This document shows positions 22,905-35,297 of a DNA stretch of 64,000 nt, one piece after another. Source of the DNA: Sipunculus nudus (lineage: Eukaryota; Annelida; Sipuncula; Golfingiida; Sipunculidae); assembly GCA_026874595.1 (NCBI GenBank), contig CM049315.1, positions 20,235,664-20,299,663 on the forward strand, read 5' to 3'. Every line of letters starts with the position of its first letter. Positions within the stretch are counted from its first letter, which is position 1. Below the pieces are notes generated by a model, which made no database searches, was not told the origin of the DNA, and was given only the letters and a program-made list of their open reading frames with translations. The position numbers and the translations under genes are program-made.

Positions 22905-22992
22905 GAGTTTACCTTGCCAGTGGAGGAACAAGTACGTACGAATGGGCGCCTTCCACACAGGGTGTACAATGGAATTGTCCTCTGTCGTAAAG
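22905..22992 (+). CDS. Candidate internal exon, product unknown
   Basis: CTAACAG precedes an 88-base open frame (EFTLPVEEQVRTNGRL...) that ends at AAAG followed by GTATAT. The splice-like edges and coding-like composition suggest an exon. No neighbour exon could be joined, so this is weak. Confidence 0.2.
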
Positions 22993-23218
22993 GTATATAA
23001 GAGAAATGCTATAGTGATGATTATGATTACCCCCAAACTTTAACGGGCTATTGATTACCCTAACCATGTACAAATGTTTATCAAAAACCGTACATAACGT
23101 TTTGCATTAATTTGCTTAGAGGCAAAAGTCAGCTGAGCGAAAAAAAAACTCGCAAATTGCTCAGGATTAAACTATGCGACATTCAGTCCCTACCAGCTCA
23201 ATACAAAATTGTTTATCT

Positions 23219-23700
23219 TAAGCCCCTGTCACATTAGCACTGCGTGCAACTTACGGGTGAGAATTTTTGCTGCCCGCAGCTCCCCGCAGTTAGCACGGAC
23301 CTGGCAGTAAGTATCTCGCCCGTATCGTGTCCGGACTTGCCCACAGGTGCGCACGGAAGTCCGAATTACCCGCAGCCAAGTTTTGAACATGCTCAAAACT
23401 TGGTCCGGGTAAGCTGCGGGAGTTTGCCCGCAAAAGTCCACGTAAAACACCCGCAGGAGGCACGTAGCGGCCGCAAGTCACAGGCAGTTAAACCGCTTGA
23501 AGGAAGTAGGATGGCCGTGGACCTGTGGCAATTTCGCGCCTGCACGTGTCAGATGCGGGCATGGAGCGTGCGTTTTGCTGACAAGGAACGGTGTCGGTAC
23601 TGCCGACCTGCGTGTGTATCCCGTAATTTCTGCGGGCATGGAGCGAGGTATACGAGGAACGTGAGAGCATGTCGAGGGATTGCCTTGGTGCAAGGCTGAG
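23219..23700. mobile_element. GC-rich foldback MITE
   Basis: A GC-rich island in AT-rich surroundings with CCCGCAG/CTGCGGG inverted words. A perfect 10-bp hairpin CAAGTTTTGA/TCAAAACTTG lies at 23377-23402. The 151-codon open frame here is a by-product. The centre resembles that of the MITE at 38136-38625. Confidence 0.5.
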
Positions 23701-24559
23701 AATTACACACCAGGTGACCCGGGCTCCATACTCAGCCTTGAGTATGTTCTTACGAAATATCGTAGCGGTCCTTCTGATGTATCAGAAGGAAAGAATAAAA
23801 GAGTAATTAAGAATAAGATGCAGCTTAAACTATGTTCACTCTACCTATATATCCTTTATATATCAGTTTCCATACATGTGGAGTCTCCTGTTTATGTTAT
23901 ATATGATATAACAGCATTTTATCATGAAGAGAAGAGCAGAAGACCATCACTGACACAGCCATGTTGCTGAGGCATGAACTCTGGTCACCCATGACCTGAC
24001 CTGTGACCTGACCTCTGGTGTACCAGAGTAATTTATTGCTAATAAATCTATTAAAAAAAATCTTATTTCATGAATAATACTTATGAGTAAATGATAATAT
24101 ATGGCTTCAATAAGTCCTTTATAAGTTTATGGCTATATCATTTAAGGTTTTAACAAATTTGCCTATGGAAATTATGGAAACAATATTTACTATAATTTAT
24201 TTGGAACAATAATCAGAGGACAACTTTTCTCATATCAATAAGGTCAAGGACAGGGTCATGTGACAAAAGATAAACATGACCGCATGGCAGGCTAAAAAAA
24301 ACCACAGGAGTTGAAATCTTAACAATTTCCTTATAAGGGCACTTCTACATAATTTATTTTTACTCCAGAACAGTTTATTAGCCATTATTGGTAAGAAATT
24401 TGCTAAATTGCCTCCATTTTCTCTGTTTATTTTGCAAATATCCGAATATACCCCTGCTACGCTTTTCCATAAGAGGATTCCCATAACTGAAATCTCATTT
24501 CAGTTATGAACCCATAACAAGTCGAGGGACAGTTACTCTCTTCCTGCTGGTAATCTGAG

Positions 24560-24895
24560 GGCTGGCTGCGGGCAAGTTGCTGGCGTTCTACGACTACCAC
24601 TGCCATATAAATAGTCCCAGAGGAATTCCTTCAGGTGCTTGTCTGGTTTTGAAGAAAGAGCACCTCTTTGCAAGATGACTAACAGGGCACGCCTTCAGTA
24701 TAAACTGGGCATCATTAAGGGACAACTCGGCTTTACAAAGGTACAAGTGCAAATGCATCACATCCGAAGATGCAGGGATCAGAGAAAGAGGCATTTGTAT
24801 GACCGCTTCAGGCACGCGCAACCCTCGCGCCTTGCAGGTTACTCCCACGCAGGTGTCACGTAACTCGCACGCAGGTAACCCGCAGTGCCCGTATG
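24560..24895. mobile_element. GC-rich element fragment with GCACGCAGGT words
   Basis: CTGCGGGCAAGTTGCTGGCG on the left and CCCACGCAGGTGTCACG and ACCCGCAGTGCCCG on the right resemble the 23219-23700 element. It may be a second copy or its displaced other half. Boundaries are not resolved. Confidence 0.35.
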
Positions 24896-25029
24896 TAAAA
24901 CATTTAACAATCAATGGGAGAACGGTTTTCCTGTTATAATATCAAGCACACAGGACACACCCGAAAACGCAAGCCCACGCAAGTACATACTATCAAGGTT
25001 CATATTACTTGATGCATTAATATGATTAT

Positions 25030-25115
25030 GTGTCTGTGTGTGTTAATGTGTGTGATTGTGTGCAGGTATGTGCGTGTGTGTGGGTGTGTGCGTGTATATA
25101 TGTGTGTGTGAAATG
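25030..25115. repeat. (TG)n microsatellite
   Basis: Interrupted TGTGTG run; a second TG run followed by a G homopolymer lies at 25230-25272. Confidence 0.85.
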
Positions 25116-25699
25116 TAAGTGCTCAGTTACTTACTTATGCAGTTCAACTGGCATTCACCTTGGGACCTAATAACGATCTCATGTACAACAGCTCACCAGA
25201 CACGCACATGCATGGTAGGGCCTGTTCCTTTACACCTGTGTGTGTGTGGGGGGTGGGGGGGGGGGGGGGGGGAGGGTTCCTGGTGCGTATTGTTTGCGCT
25301 AATAAAATATCAAGTCCTTTTAACAATCTGATAAAAAAAGCAAATGTTTGTTCGCCCTTGCATCCCGAGGAGTTCACAGAAAATAACTAATACCCCATCA
25401 AGTGGAACTCTTTAACAAATATTCGGTTTTATCTGATAATGACACAAAACAGAACCTATGCGTTAGCCTATTTGAAACTGAAAGCGGAGAACCTTTTGTG
25501 TAGCCGCTGACCCTTTTCTGGCATTTATGTAAACATGTTTCCCTTCTGACTCGGCAGATGTCGTCTGCTGTATTTGTGAAAGCATACTCTTTTTCACCTG
25601 TATTAAATGTCTTTATGGCTTGTTAAAAAGCAACACAAAAACCCCACACAGAACACAAGAAATACAGGCAATCTTGCAAGGATTGATCCAATAATCAAC

Positions 25700-27645
25700 T
25701 TGACCGAAGATCTTGGATAGTGTTGTCATTTACCGGAAACTGGTGGCCACTTGTTATCCTTTTCTTATTTTCGTGCCGTTTAATACCCTCTTTATTGCCA
25801 CTTAACAATACTGTGAGCATTATAAGTCAAAAACTAAATGACAGACTTCTTTCATATTATGCATATACATAGACATGGGTTTGGGTTTGATGTATTTTTA
25901 AATTGGGGTCATGACCTTTCCTATGAGAGTGGCCTTGACCTTGCGATATATGGTGAAAATTACACAAAGTCATAAATATCTCAATAATATCTTACTTTCT
26001 GTCCTATTGTTTTTGTGCCTTTTAATAACCCATCATTGCCACTTGACAGTACTGTGAACATTAAAAGTCTAAAACGTCTGGACAGATTGGGCTGAAATTG
26101 TGCATGTACATTGATCTTGGATACCTCCATGTTGTATTCAAGACTGGTGGCGCTATCTGCAATCGTTTGCCGTGGCGTCCACCTGTACATATGTGCTTTG
26201 GGTGAAAAATGTTCACATCTCCGGAGTGGTTCAAGGTATTTGTCTGAAATTTGACATGTCCATCCATCTTGGAAAGTTTTCTCGTATACCAGACAGGTGG
26301 CGCCACATACCTTTCCGTTTATGAAGAATAAATTATTGCCCTTTTCTGAGGAGTGATTTGCCCTATTGGCCTTAAATTGTGTATAACCATAGATCTTGCA
26401 CTCCTCCATCTTTTACTCAAGATTAGTGGTGCCATCTGCAATCGTTTTGCCGTGGCTACCATCTGTACATGTGCTTTTGGTGAAAATTGCATATAACTCC
26501 GGAGTGGTTCAAGTTATTTGTCTGAAATTTGGCATGTCCATCCATCTTTGAAAGTTTTCTCGTAAACCAAACAGGTGGCGCCACTTACGTTCCCGTTTTT
26601 ATAGAATAATTAATGCCCTTTTCTTAGGAGTGTTTTTGGCCTAATGGCCTGAAATTGTGCATAACCATAGATCTTGCACTCCTCCGCCTTGTACATGAGA
26701 CTGGTGGTGCCATGTGCAATCTTTTTGCCGTTGCGTCAATTTGTACATGTGCTTTCAGTGAAAATTGCCTTTATCTCCAAAATGGTTCAAGATATTTGTC
26801 TAAATTTGGCACATCCATTCATCGTGAAAAATTTTCTCGTAGACCAGACAGGTGGCGCCACCTACCTTCCATTTTTTGTAGAATAAATTAATTCCCTTTT
26901 CTCAGGAGTGATTTGGTCTATTCGCCTGAAATTGTGCATATCCATAGATCATGGACTCCTCCATCTTGTTTGCAAGACTGGTGGCGCCATCTGCAATGGG
27001 TTTGCCGTTGTGTCCATTTGTACATGTGCTGTCAGTGAAAATTGCTTTTATCTCCAAAGTGGTTCAAGGTATTTGTCTGAAATTTGGCATGTCCATTCAT
27101 CCCGGAAAATTTTCTCGTAGACCAGACAGGTTGCCCCACCTACCTTCCATTTTTTGTAGAATAAATCAATGCTCTTTTCTTAGGAGTGGTGTGCTGTATT
27201 GGTCTGAAACTGTGCATTAATCATAGATCTTGGCCTCCTCCATCTTGTATGCAAGAATGGTGGCGCCATCTCATTTTTTTGTGTGGTGTCCATGTACATT
27301 TGTTGTAGATGAAAATTTCTCCTATCTGAGGAGTCCTTTAATGTGCTGGTCTCCAGTTTGGCATGTTCATCCATCTTGGAGAGTTTCTCGTCAACCAGAC
27401 AGGTGGCGCCACCTACCTTACCATTTTTATAGTATAAATTTATCCCCTTTTCATAAGAGTGATTCTCTGCATGGCCCCAATATTTGGTGAAAAATATTGT
27501 TTCTCAAGTTGATAGATGTTCCATAGTCGCCTGCCAAATGTCAGTATATGCTGCTGAGGAAGGGGAACTATTCTTAAAGGGGGGGGGGGGGGGGGATTAA
27601 TTGTCTGGCGATACTATGGCACCTGCGGTGCCAAGAAATATCTAG
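25700..27645 (+). mobile_element. Helitron-like non-autonomous element with 278-bp array
   Basis: The right end has the textbook Helitron 3' signature: a 7-bp stem TGGCACC-TGC-GGTGCCA at 27617-27633, nine bases, then CTAG (27642-27645) followed by T. The body has about five tandem units of ~278 bp. Each has two GGCGCC-centred half-units: ACCAGACAGGTGGCGCCACC near 26290, 26570, 26850, 27125 and 27397, and CTGGTGGCGCCATCTGCAAT near 26143, 26423, 26700, 26977 and 27257. A G homopolymer (27581-27595) separates array and terminus. The left terminus is not resolved. No Rep/helicase gene is present. Confidence 0.65.
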
Positions 27646-29400
27646 TTAAAATATGTAATGGAGATTGACAGGTATCTTACAATCATACCTTCCATGGAAC
27701 GCTTTGGCTCTTCCTAGTTCAGTTAAATATGATCACAATATATAAGCACGAGGCTCTCCCGAACTGTCGTCTGCATTGTTAGTCAAGACCGGCGCGTAAC
27801 AATGTCAATTTCATTTGCTCCCATTCTTCAGTTCATTCATAGCTTGTCGTTTCAGGATAATTCGCATCAGAAATTGTGATGAAACTGCTTTTACCGAGCG
27901 AAAAGCAGTCACCGTGTGAGCTAAACTGTGAATGCACATAAGTTCAGCCAAAGTGGGAAAATGCATCATGTCTGCAGTATGGATACGCGTAGTTGCGTCA
28001 TGGCGATGAATGATATAACATGCAACGTTTTGACATAGCTCTTCAAAATATGAGATAATTAATCATTAGCATGTAAGACCCCTTATATCACACTAGCGAC
28101 ACCTGTTGGATACTACTTGTACTGTTTCCGGGTCCGTTTTAAATATATGGACAAATTTTTATGAAAATTGAAATGATTAAAACATTAAAACCCACCTTAT
28201 TTTCGACAAAGAGGTAAGTGTCAGAGGATGGCTTGTGTCTGACGTCACTAGCTGTCTCATTTGATCCAAAACTGAGCAATTCACACACAGTGCCCGGGGA
28301 AAACACGTTCTTTAATTTTTTTAGACTTGCGGACTTCAGATGTTTCGCTGGCAGCGTGAAAATCAGTTTGTACAGTTAAAGACAATACAGTTAATATTCT
28401 CAGTTTTCCGATCTTGGTAGTTGGATGGTCCAGCATTCACCCGCATCCGACCTGGTATTATTTACAGTATCGGTTTTATAAATAAGAATTTTCTATTGAC
28501 GTTAGGAGTACTTAGTTGATGCAAAGCAACGCAGCAACACTTATGGATGACACGTGCATATTTGCCCATTACTACTTAAATCAAATAACCTGAACCTGGT
28601 TCAACAGAACATGAAATACAAAGGAGCGGTATAAATATTACAGTATGGTCCCTGGTACTCTCCCATCAGTTTTGATTAATTATTAAGCCTTCATTGAAAC
28701 CATGGACTAATTTGTCCTGCCTTTACAAACCATGTCTATGGAAAAAAGGACGCGAAGTGAATACATAATATTAGAACCTTTCATGCCGACACGTTCAAAC
28801 CTAACAAAAAAGAACTCCATTCGCTCGACTGTGATTCTACATAAACGTAAATCACAAATTCAATAGGTATATGACTAAAAAGAATGAATCCCACCATGAA
28901 AGCCGTCTGACAGCTCTCCTAGAAAATTAATTCTTCATGGCACCCAGAAAAAAATGTGACACCTGTCTGATTAATAACATTTCGTGTGATTCTGGTCCTG
29001 CTAACATAAGGCACACCTGACATGCGACATTCCCCATTGAGCACCAATAGATTTTTTAGGGCATTATGCCATCAGTCTAATGATACTATCTGGAAGTAGC
29101 TGGTTATGAATGAATGGGGTATTCAATTGATAATGATTGACAGTAAGGTTTTATTATAGTAATTATATTAATTAACACTATGCATTGGGTAGAATAACAA
29201 AGTGGTGGAATAAATGAAAAAATTTGCAGTTTTCATGGCCTATTTACAAAAATATGGTACGGTTCCATTTCTTAGTTTACTAGGAAATATTATATATCGA
29301 AACCTACTTTAGAATTTACCTGTACTGGAAACCTAGTACCTTATTTTCTAAAACCATATCCATATATATTCTTAATTGTAGTATATTTTAAATGTGTCGC
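27646..29400. other. No recognisable gene
   Basis: AT-rich, no long coding frames. A consensus donor (AAAGAG then GTAAGTGT) at about 28212 has no supported exon. TCACACTAGCGACACCT near 28090 recurs inverted near 57440 and may mark another repeat family. Confidence 0.4.
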
Positions 29401-29410
29401 ACTGACAGTA

Positions 29411-29415
<5 letters not shown>

Positions 29416-29458
<43 letters not shown>

Positions 29459-29520
29459 GTATGTGTGTGTGTGTGTATGATGGTGAGGGTTTGTGTGTGT
29501 CTGGTGGTGTGTGTGTGTTT
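29416..29520. repeat. (TA)n plus (TG)n microsatellite
   Basis: Compound tract: TA to 29454, then interrupted TG. Confidence 0.95.
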
Positions 29521-30218
29521 ATAAATCAAGTTGCCCAAACTCTGATTACCCTCCCACGCCTGCAAGTCATCCCCTCCGCAACTTGAAGATAAATTGACGC
29601 CACTGGTCGGACTCGACTGTAACGTTATATCATAGTCAAACATTAGAAGGACATATCACCATCTAATAATTATCGATAAAATATATGCGTTTCCTGACGG
29701 GACGGGCCTTAAACGAAGAAGGGGCCTTAAACACGTGGACGGTTGTTTATATGGTTTCGGCATGATTCGTCGAGTAATGATTATTCTAAGTGATGTTTTC
29801 ATTGATTTTTACTTCTATATTTTGTATTTCATGGTGTGGGGGCGCCGGTTCTGTGTACCTAACCACCCTCGTAGCCAGTAAAATAAGTGACAGGGGCTAT
29901 TTATTCATGTCAGGGCGCCCCTCCTTCCTGCCGTTTTTGAGCATTAAATAGACACCTTTGGACTCCAGGAGTAATGTGTGCGTCCTGTAGTCTCGAAGAT
30001 CAATACACCTGTCTCCTTGAATGATTTTTGCTATCACTTCAAATAATCTGTTTGGTAAAGCTTAAGAGGGCCCACACCCACGCACAAAACTTTCAGCATA
30101 GGAAGCCTTGTTGTTAGCTAAACTCTCCCCTATAAATACACCATCCTTATCAAATGTCAGCACATACACATCTCGTCATGGCACATTATATTGGTATAAA
30201 CCAGGATAAAGTCAACAC

Positions 30219-30222
<4 letters not shown>

Positions 30223-30260
<38 letters not shown>

Positions 30261-30282
30261 TTATATATATATATATATATAT
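30223..30282. repeat. (TA)n microsatellite
   Basis: Alternating TA with a short CACATT interruption. Confidence 0.95.
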
Positions 30283-30794
30283 TATATTATATCGCAGTGT
30301 ATTATTATATGGTAGGTAGGCATAGGCTGAGTAGGTAATCACAAACAATTTCTCGTGTTTTTTTTTATCAGGGAAAGGATCCTTCCCTTTGGTAATGTGG
30401 TAAGTATGGTTAGAAATAAACTTATGTTTCATGTGTTACTTAATAATTTACGAATTATTTTTTAGCATGTTATTCCCATGTATTCCTACGGCCTGCGCAA
30501 CAAAATGGTCACGTATCACGGGTGTGTTGTCTATTGATATTTAAATATAGGTTAACCAGTCTTTGTTATACAATAGCACAGACTGTCGTGAACAAAAATA
30601 AACTGATCTTCCAGTGCAAATAATGTATGGGCAGGATAAGGTAGTAACGCCTATTATTATGGGTTGTGATTTCAAACTGTTGTAGAACGCTACTCTAGCA
30701 CATTGAGCAAAACATGTCTGCACTTCATTTACCTATATAAATTAGGCTCTTTTAAGAATTGCATGAATTGCATGAATTAATGTCTTGTTCTGAT

Positions 30795-30835
30795 ATATAT
30801 TACATATATATATATATATTTATATATATATATGC

Positions 30836-30904
<69 letters not shown>
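30795..30904. repeat. Long (TA)n microsatellite
   Basis: Over 100 bases of nearly pure TA with a TGCATG interruption. Open frames on both strands here are repeat artefacts. Confidence 0.97.
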
Positions 30905-30905
<1 letters not shown>

Positions 30906-31129
30906 GGTGCAACCGATGGATCTGTTCTCGGGCCGGAGCAGTAATACTGACGCTGTGCATGTGGGATACCTGTCAAAACAGCAATTGATTACCAAGAAAG
31001 CATATATGACACTCATAAAGGGGCGGTTTCTAAGCACACGCGACTTCATTGGAAACGCTTTGCTCGCATGCTTGACAGTAAGGATACCATTGTCTGTTCT
31101 CCTATCTATGTTCTTATTACCGCTGTAAC

Positions 31130-32555
31130 AAATGACAGCATATGTCGATAGATCTAATGAATACAACCTTCTGTTGTATTGTTCGATATTTTTTGTTATG
31201 TTTGTGGGCAAAAGCACCAATTTATCAAATTATTTCATTCCTATTTATAGGTTTTCATAATTAATGTTTAAGTAATGTCGTCAGCATGACAACAAGAAAG
31301 ACGAGACAATCGCTCCCTGCTTCCCGAAAAAAACTGAATAATTGCACCAATATCTTAAATTTAGTCCCATTGGGGGGGAGGGGGGGGGTCAAGGGCTTAG
31401 TCAGGGTGGTGCTGAAAAAAAATGATCAGTCAAATAAAAGGCAAGGCCTCACAGTCCTATACTGGATCCGCCCATGTATCCAGATCCTGACACATGTACT
31501 ACACATCTGCAACTGATTTAATGAAGATTGGTTCAGTTGTTTACCATAACACGGAGGAAAACAGAACCTCCTTATTGGAAGTTTTATTTGTAAAATTAAT
31601 AACAGGTACACGGGGGGGGGGGGTTATGGCAGGGATGTCATGTAAAAAAAAAAACATTTTGAGCTACCTTTAAAAAAATGAGGATTTTCTGTTCCTCAGC
31701 TACTATTCTCTTGAATGTCTTTGCATGCATAACATTGACAAACTTTAGGACTAGATGTTTACATGTGGCCGCTTTTCATATTTTTATTTCTTCAACATCA
31801 GGATATCATCTGGAACGTAAAAAAAACATTCAATCGTTTGTTACATGTCGGTCTATATACATCTGCGTTATTAAATTGCAAAATATCATTTAAGTGTAAT
31901 CTTCATCGTAAAAATAATCGATATATTCAAGTCGCATGACAAAAATCACAGACCAAAGAGCTGTTCATTATTATCCTCAACACATGAATTAGAAAGCAAA
32001 CGTTGGATAACTTAATGAAAATAGAAAAAAAAATAATGCAAAATGAAAATTTATTACGAAAAACTTTGAAAATAAAAATATTAAATTAGAGATTTTACAG
32101 CTTTACGGGGGAAGGGGGGGGGCGACCCCCTCTGCATCCGCCAGAGCTTTATAATGCACGTTGATGCCGGTTAAGTTTTCCAAATGACTGGTGTCAGGAC
32201 TCGAAGTAGGTCCAGTATGAATGTCTAAAGATTCCACCTTATATTAGCTTAAGAGTTAGTGTGGATTTTCTTAGGCGCTTTCTTGTTCTTCAGGTTTTGT
32301 TACAGGTTCCGTATTCCAATCTCTAGATCGGGGAAGTTAAAACAAGATGAGATAACGCTTGTGCTGAACTTGTGGCCTGACCTTGCCCAGATCGTTATCA
32401 CAATTTAACCATGGGAACCGCTTTATGTGCGCAACATAATTATTACTTAACTTGCATGCCCCTTGTAATCGACAAAGAATGCTTAATCGAATGGATTTAA
32501 AGATGCAAAAAATGAATATGAAGTCATAACTTGATCCAAGAGCGTCAGCAGATAC
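31130..32555. other. No gene; short repeat fragments only
   Basis: Fragments of the GGCGGATCC family (GGATCCGCCC near 31465; GCATCCGCCAGAG near 32133) with G homopolymers near 31373, 31612 and 32106. Otherwise unrecognised. Confidence 0.45.
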
Positions 32556-32563
32556 TAATAAGG

Positions 32564-32687
32564 CATTCGCTACGCTTCGGCCAGCCTCGGTTTTATGCCA
32601 GCCCCGGAGGACCCCCCAGGAGGTGTGAGTGAGGCCTTTTGTTTTGACTTTGTTGAACTGATTTCAAAGGCCGAAGCGTAGTGAATG
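32564..32687. mobile_element. 124-bp MITE with 10-bp target duplication
   Basis: Terminal inverted repeats CATTCGCTACGCTTCGGCC and its inverse match at 18 of 19 positions. The direct repeat ACTAATAAGG lies exactly at both edges (32554-32563 and 32688-32697). A 9-11-bp duplication is the norm for Mutator-like elements, so a MULE-derived MITE is the best guess. The interior contains no coding frame. Confidence 0.88.
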
Positions 32688-33148
32688 ACTAATAAGGTGC
32701 TCGTGGAGTACTTCAGTACTCGAATCCGAGTAATTTGAGCTCAATATTCGAGTCTGCATGGAATCCGGACTCATGTATTGGTGCATATGAAGGCTTAAAA
32801 ACATATCACATCTATGTTGTGTTTATATACAGTTATATTGGTTACAGACATGCATCTTTCTACTCCACTAATTAGGGATGTGCTTGCCATTAAGGGCCAT
32901 AACATAATATCTGACATTAAAACACCTTCCTTGGTTGTTAAACTATAACTTAAAATTTCGTCATACGAGCTACTAAGGCTCATATCTGAGCAGGTTTGGT
33001 CAATAGACATGTACTCTTTTAGTGTGTCATTATAGCAACGAACACTCGAGTCCGAGTCGGGTATTAAGTATTCCCGTTAGCTCGAAATCAGCATTTTCGC
33101 CCATTGTAACCCTAATTACGAGTAACATAGGGAGTAAAGTTCACGAGT

Positions 33149-33149
<1 letters not shown>

Positions 33150-33202
<53 letters not shown>

Positions 33203-33385
33203 TCACGAGGATTAGAGAGAGAGAGACAGACAGACAGACAGATATAGAGGAACAGAGACAGAGAAACAGACGGACAGAGAGAGGGTCAGGGAGACAGGTA
33301 GAGAGATAGAGACAGACACAGAGAGAGACAGAGACAGAGAGGCAGATACAGGGAATCAGTGACAGAGCGACACAGAAAGACGTAC
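33150..33385. repeat. (GA)n and (GACA)n microsatellite
   Basis: Long purine-rich GA, then GACA/GATA-like mixture. A shorter related tract lies at 33899-33936. Confidence 0.95.
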
Positions 33386-33409
33386 ATACAAAGTATGCGT
33401 TGTTAAATG

Positions 33410-33612
33410 CATGGGCGCATCCACGATTTTTTAAAGGGGAGGGTCACGCTCAGGAAGACTGAAAGAAAACCTAAAAAGGTCCTCTGGTCCGGGAAGAGTG
33501 ATCAGGGTCCAAAAATTTGGTTTGAAACCTAATAAAAATGTTGTATCGTCTCAAGAAGGGGGGTTCGGACCCCGAACCCCCCCCCCCCCCCCCCCCATCG
33601 GATCCGCCACTG
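33410..33612. mobile_element. GGCGGATCC-family MITE in promoter copy 1
   Basis: The left end CATGGGCGCATCC is inverted at the right end as CGGATCCGCCACTG. A C homopolymer lies inside (33578-33597). The paralogous promoter copy lacks it, giving an empty-site comparison. The target duplication is not clear. Confidence 0.7.
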
Positions 33613-34145
33613 AAATATCATTCTTCAGTATGTACCATATGACCTTAAATTGTTTGGGCTTTAATCATCAAGACTGGTATAACCGTAACCACAAGACTAA
33701 CATTATAAAGGCATCTGCTGTATATAAGAAAAATAAAATAATATGTCTATTCAGTGTTGATGCTATCATTTACACCAGGAAAATAATATAAAGTCGGGAC
33801 GTCAGTAATGTACAATAATGGTGGTCAATGGTGAAGTTTACAGGATAATGAGAAAAAAAGTCCAGATATCCATGCAGTAATAACAACGACTGCACTATGA
33901 GAGACAGAGAGATACAGACAGACAGACAGACAGACAAAGTATGCGTGACAATGCCATTAAAAGAGTCATCCAGTATCATCCTTCAGTATGTACCATATAA
34001 CCTTAAATTGTTTGGGATTTCAACTATATCATCAAGGCTGGTATAACCGTAACCACATGCAAGACTAACATAAAGGGCATCTATTGTATATAAAAAGATA
34101 ATATCTCTATTCAGTGTTGATGCTATCATTTACACCAGGAAAATT

Positions 34146-34154
34146 TATATAAAA
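34146..34154 (+). promoter_or_regulatory. TATA box of the SUEL receptor gene
   Basis: TATATAAAA lies 105 bases before the start codon, within the duplicated promoter segment. The counterpart in copy 1 (about 33784-33792) is a weaker AATATAAAG. Confidence 0.6.
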
Positions 34155-34258
34155 AGTCGGGACGTCAGTAATGTACAGTAAAGGTGGTCAATGTTAAGGT
34201 TATCCGGATAATGTGAAACAATTCCCGATATCCATGCAGTACTCACAGCGACTGCACT

Positions 34259-34310
34259 ATGAAGAAAGTCTATTATTTTGCTGTATTACAATTAGCTGCA
34301 AGCATTCAAG
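34259..34310 (+). CDS. Receptor exon 1: signal peptide
   Basis: ATG with A at -3, 17 codons (MKKVYYFAVLQLAASIQ), then G followed by the consensus donor GTAAGT. Phase 1. Joining to the SUEL exon makes Ala at residue 18. The short basic start and hydrophobic core fit a cleaved signal peptide. Confidence 0.78.
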
Positions 34311-34484
34311 GTAAGTGGATTTATATTTAGAGAGAAAGAGTGAAAACAACCCCTATGATGACCACCCCCTCTGAGACGTGAACTTTCTTTGTTCCCGGAC
34401 TTAATTATGTAAACGATCATATAAAAAGCTCCCGCTAACACGACCATCCCGCAGGTAGCTGGTCCCACAGGTGGTCGTATAAGC

Positions 34485-34551
<67 letters not shown>

Positions 34552-35240
34552 AGTGACGTCTTTTAGATGGACTAACCTGTTTATTTATGTGAGTCTATCT
34601 AAAAGGCGTCCCTCTTACTTTTACATATACCTCGACTACAGATACGGCTATAATATTAATTATACATATATATAATATGTATATCGAAGTGTAAATGAAA
34701 GCTTAGATATTTGACTAACATGGAACCCAGCAGAGCGCCTGCCTCCGCAACGGATGGTGTCCCTTTATCAATAGCCTCGCTTAAAGGGGTCTTCCCTGGG
34801 CAATTCCCCATTTTTTTCCGGAAACACGTTTAGTAATTTTTATGTAAACCTACTTACAAACCAACAGCCGTAAACCATATATACATATACATATTGTTTC
34901 AAACACTTTGACATGTTTTTTAAATTTGTTTCGTTTTATTCATTCATTTAGGCAGAAGTTTTCAAACTATCAAAAAGTTAACAAATTATAGTGTTTGCGA
35001 GTTTAAATTATGGCGTTAAATGACGTCATGTATAAACAATACATTTTTACAACTTTTTTAAGACTTAAAAAAATTGTGACGAGGGATTTCTGAAACACAG
35101 AAATTAAGTAATGATAAAAGGGGTATTATGAAGGGGCGTATCGAAGGGGGGGGGGGGTTGCCGCAGGGAGCCTCCCCCCCCCATCCATTTTGCATGTTAT
35201 ATATTGAGGGGGAAATTCCAGGCAGTAATATTTACTAAAA

Positions 35241-35297
<57 letters not shown>

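Larger units (their letters stand above)
33388..34261 (+). repeat. Tandem duplication of the receptor promoter and start codon
   Basis: Copy 1 runs 33388-33899 and copy 2 runs 33934-34261. Both start ACAAAGTATGCGT, share CTTCAGTATGTACCATAT, ACCTTAAATTG, GGTATAACCGTAACCACA, TCAGTGTTGATGCTATCATT, GTCGGGACGTCAGTAATGTA, and end GACTGCACTATGA. They separate right after the ATG: copy 1 runs into GACAGA repeats, copy 2 into the receptor coding sequence. Copy 1 also holds a 203-bp mobile element absent from copy 2. Confidence 0.88.

Noticed and set aside
23244-23699. 151-codon plus-strand frame, the longest outside the receptor
   Set aside because: It spans a GC-rich foldback element; frames are open on both strands because of GC content and palindromes.
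26061-27490. Several 60-90-codon frames on both strands with similar peptide sequences
   Set aside because: They repeat because they lie in the 278-bp array; the period is not a multiple of three and no start, splice or domain evidence supports them.
33022-33309. 95-codon frame rich in Arg and Glu
   Set aside because: Translation of the GA microsatellite.
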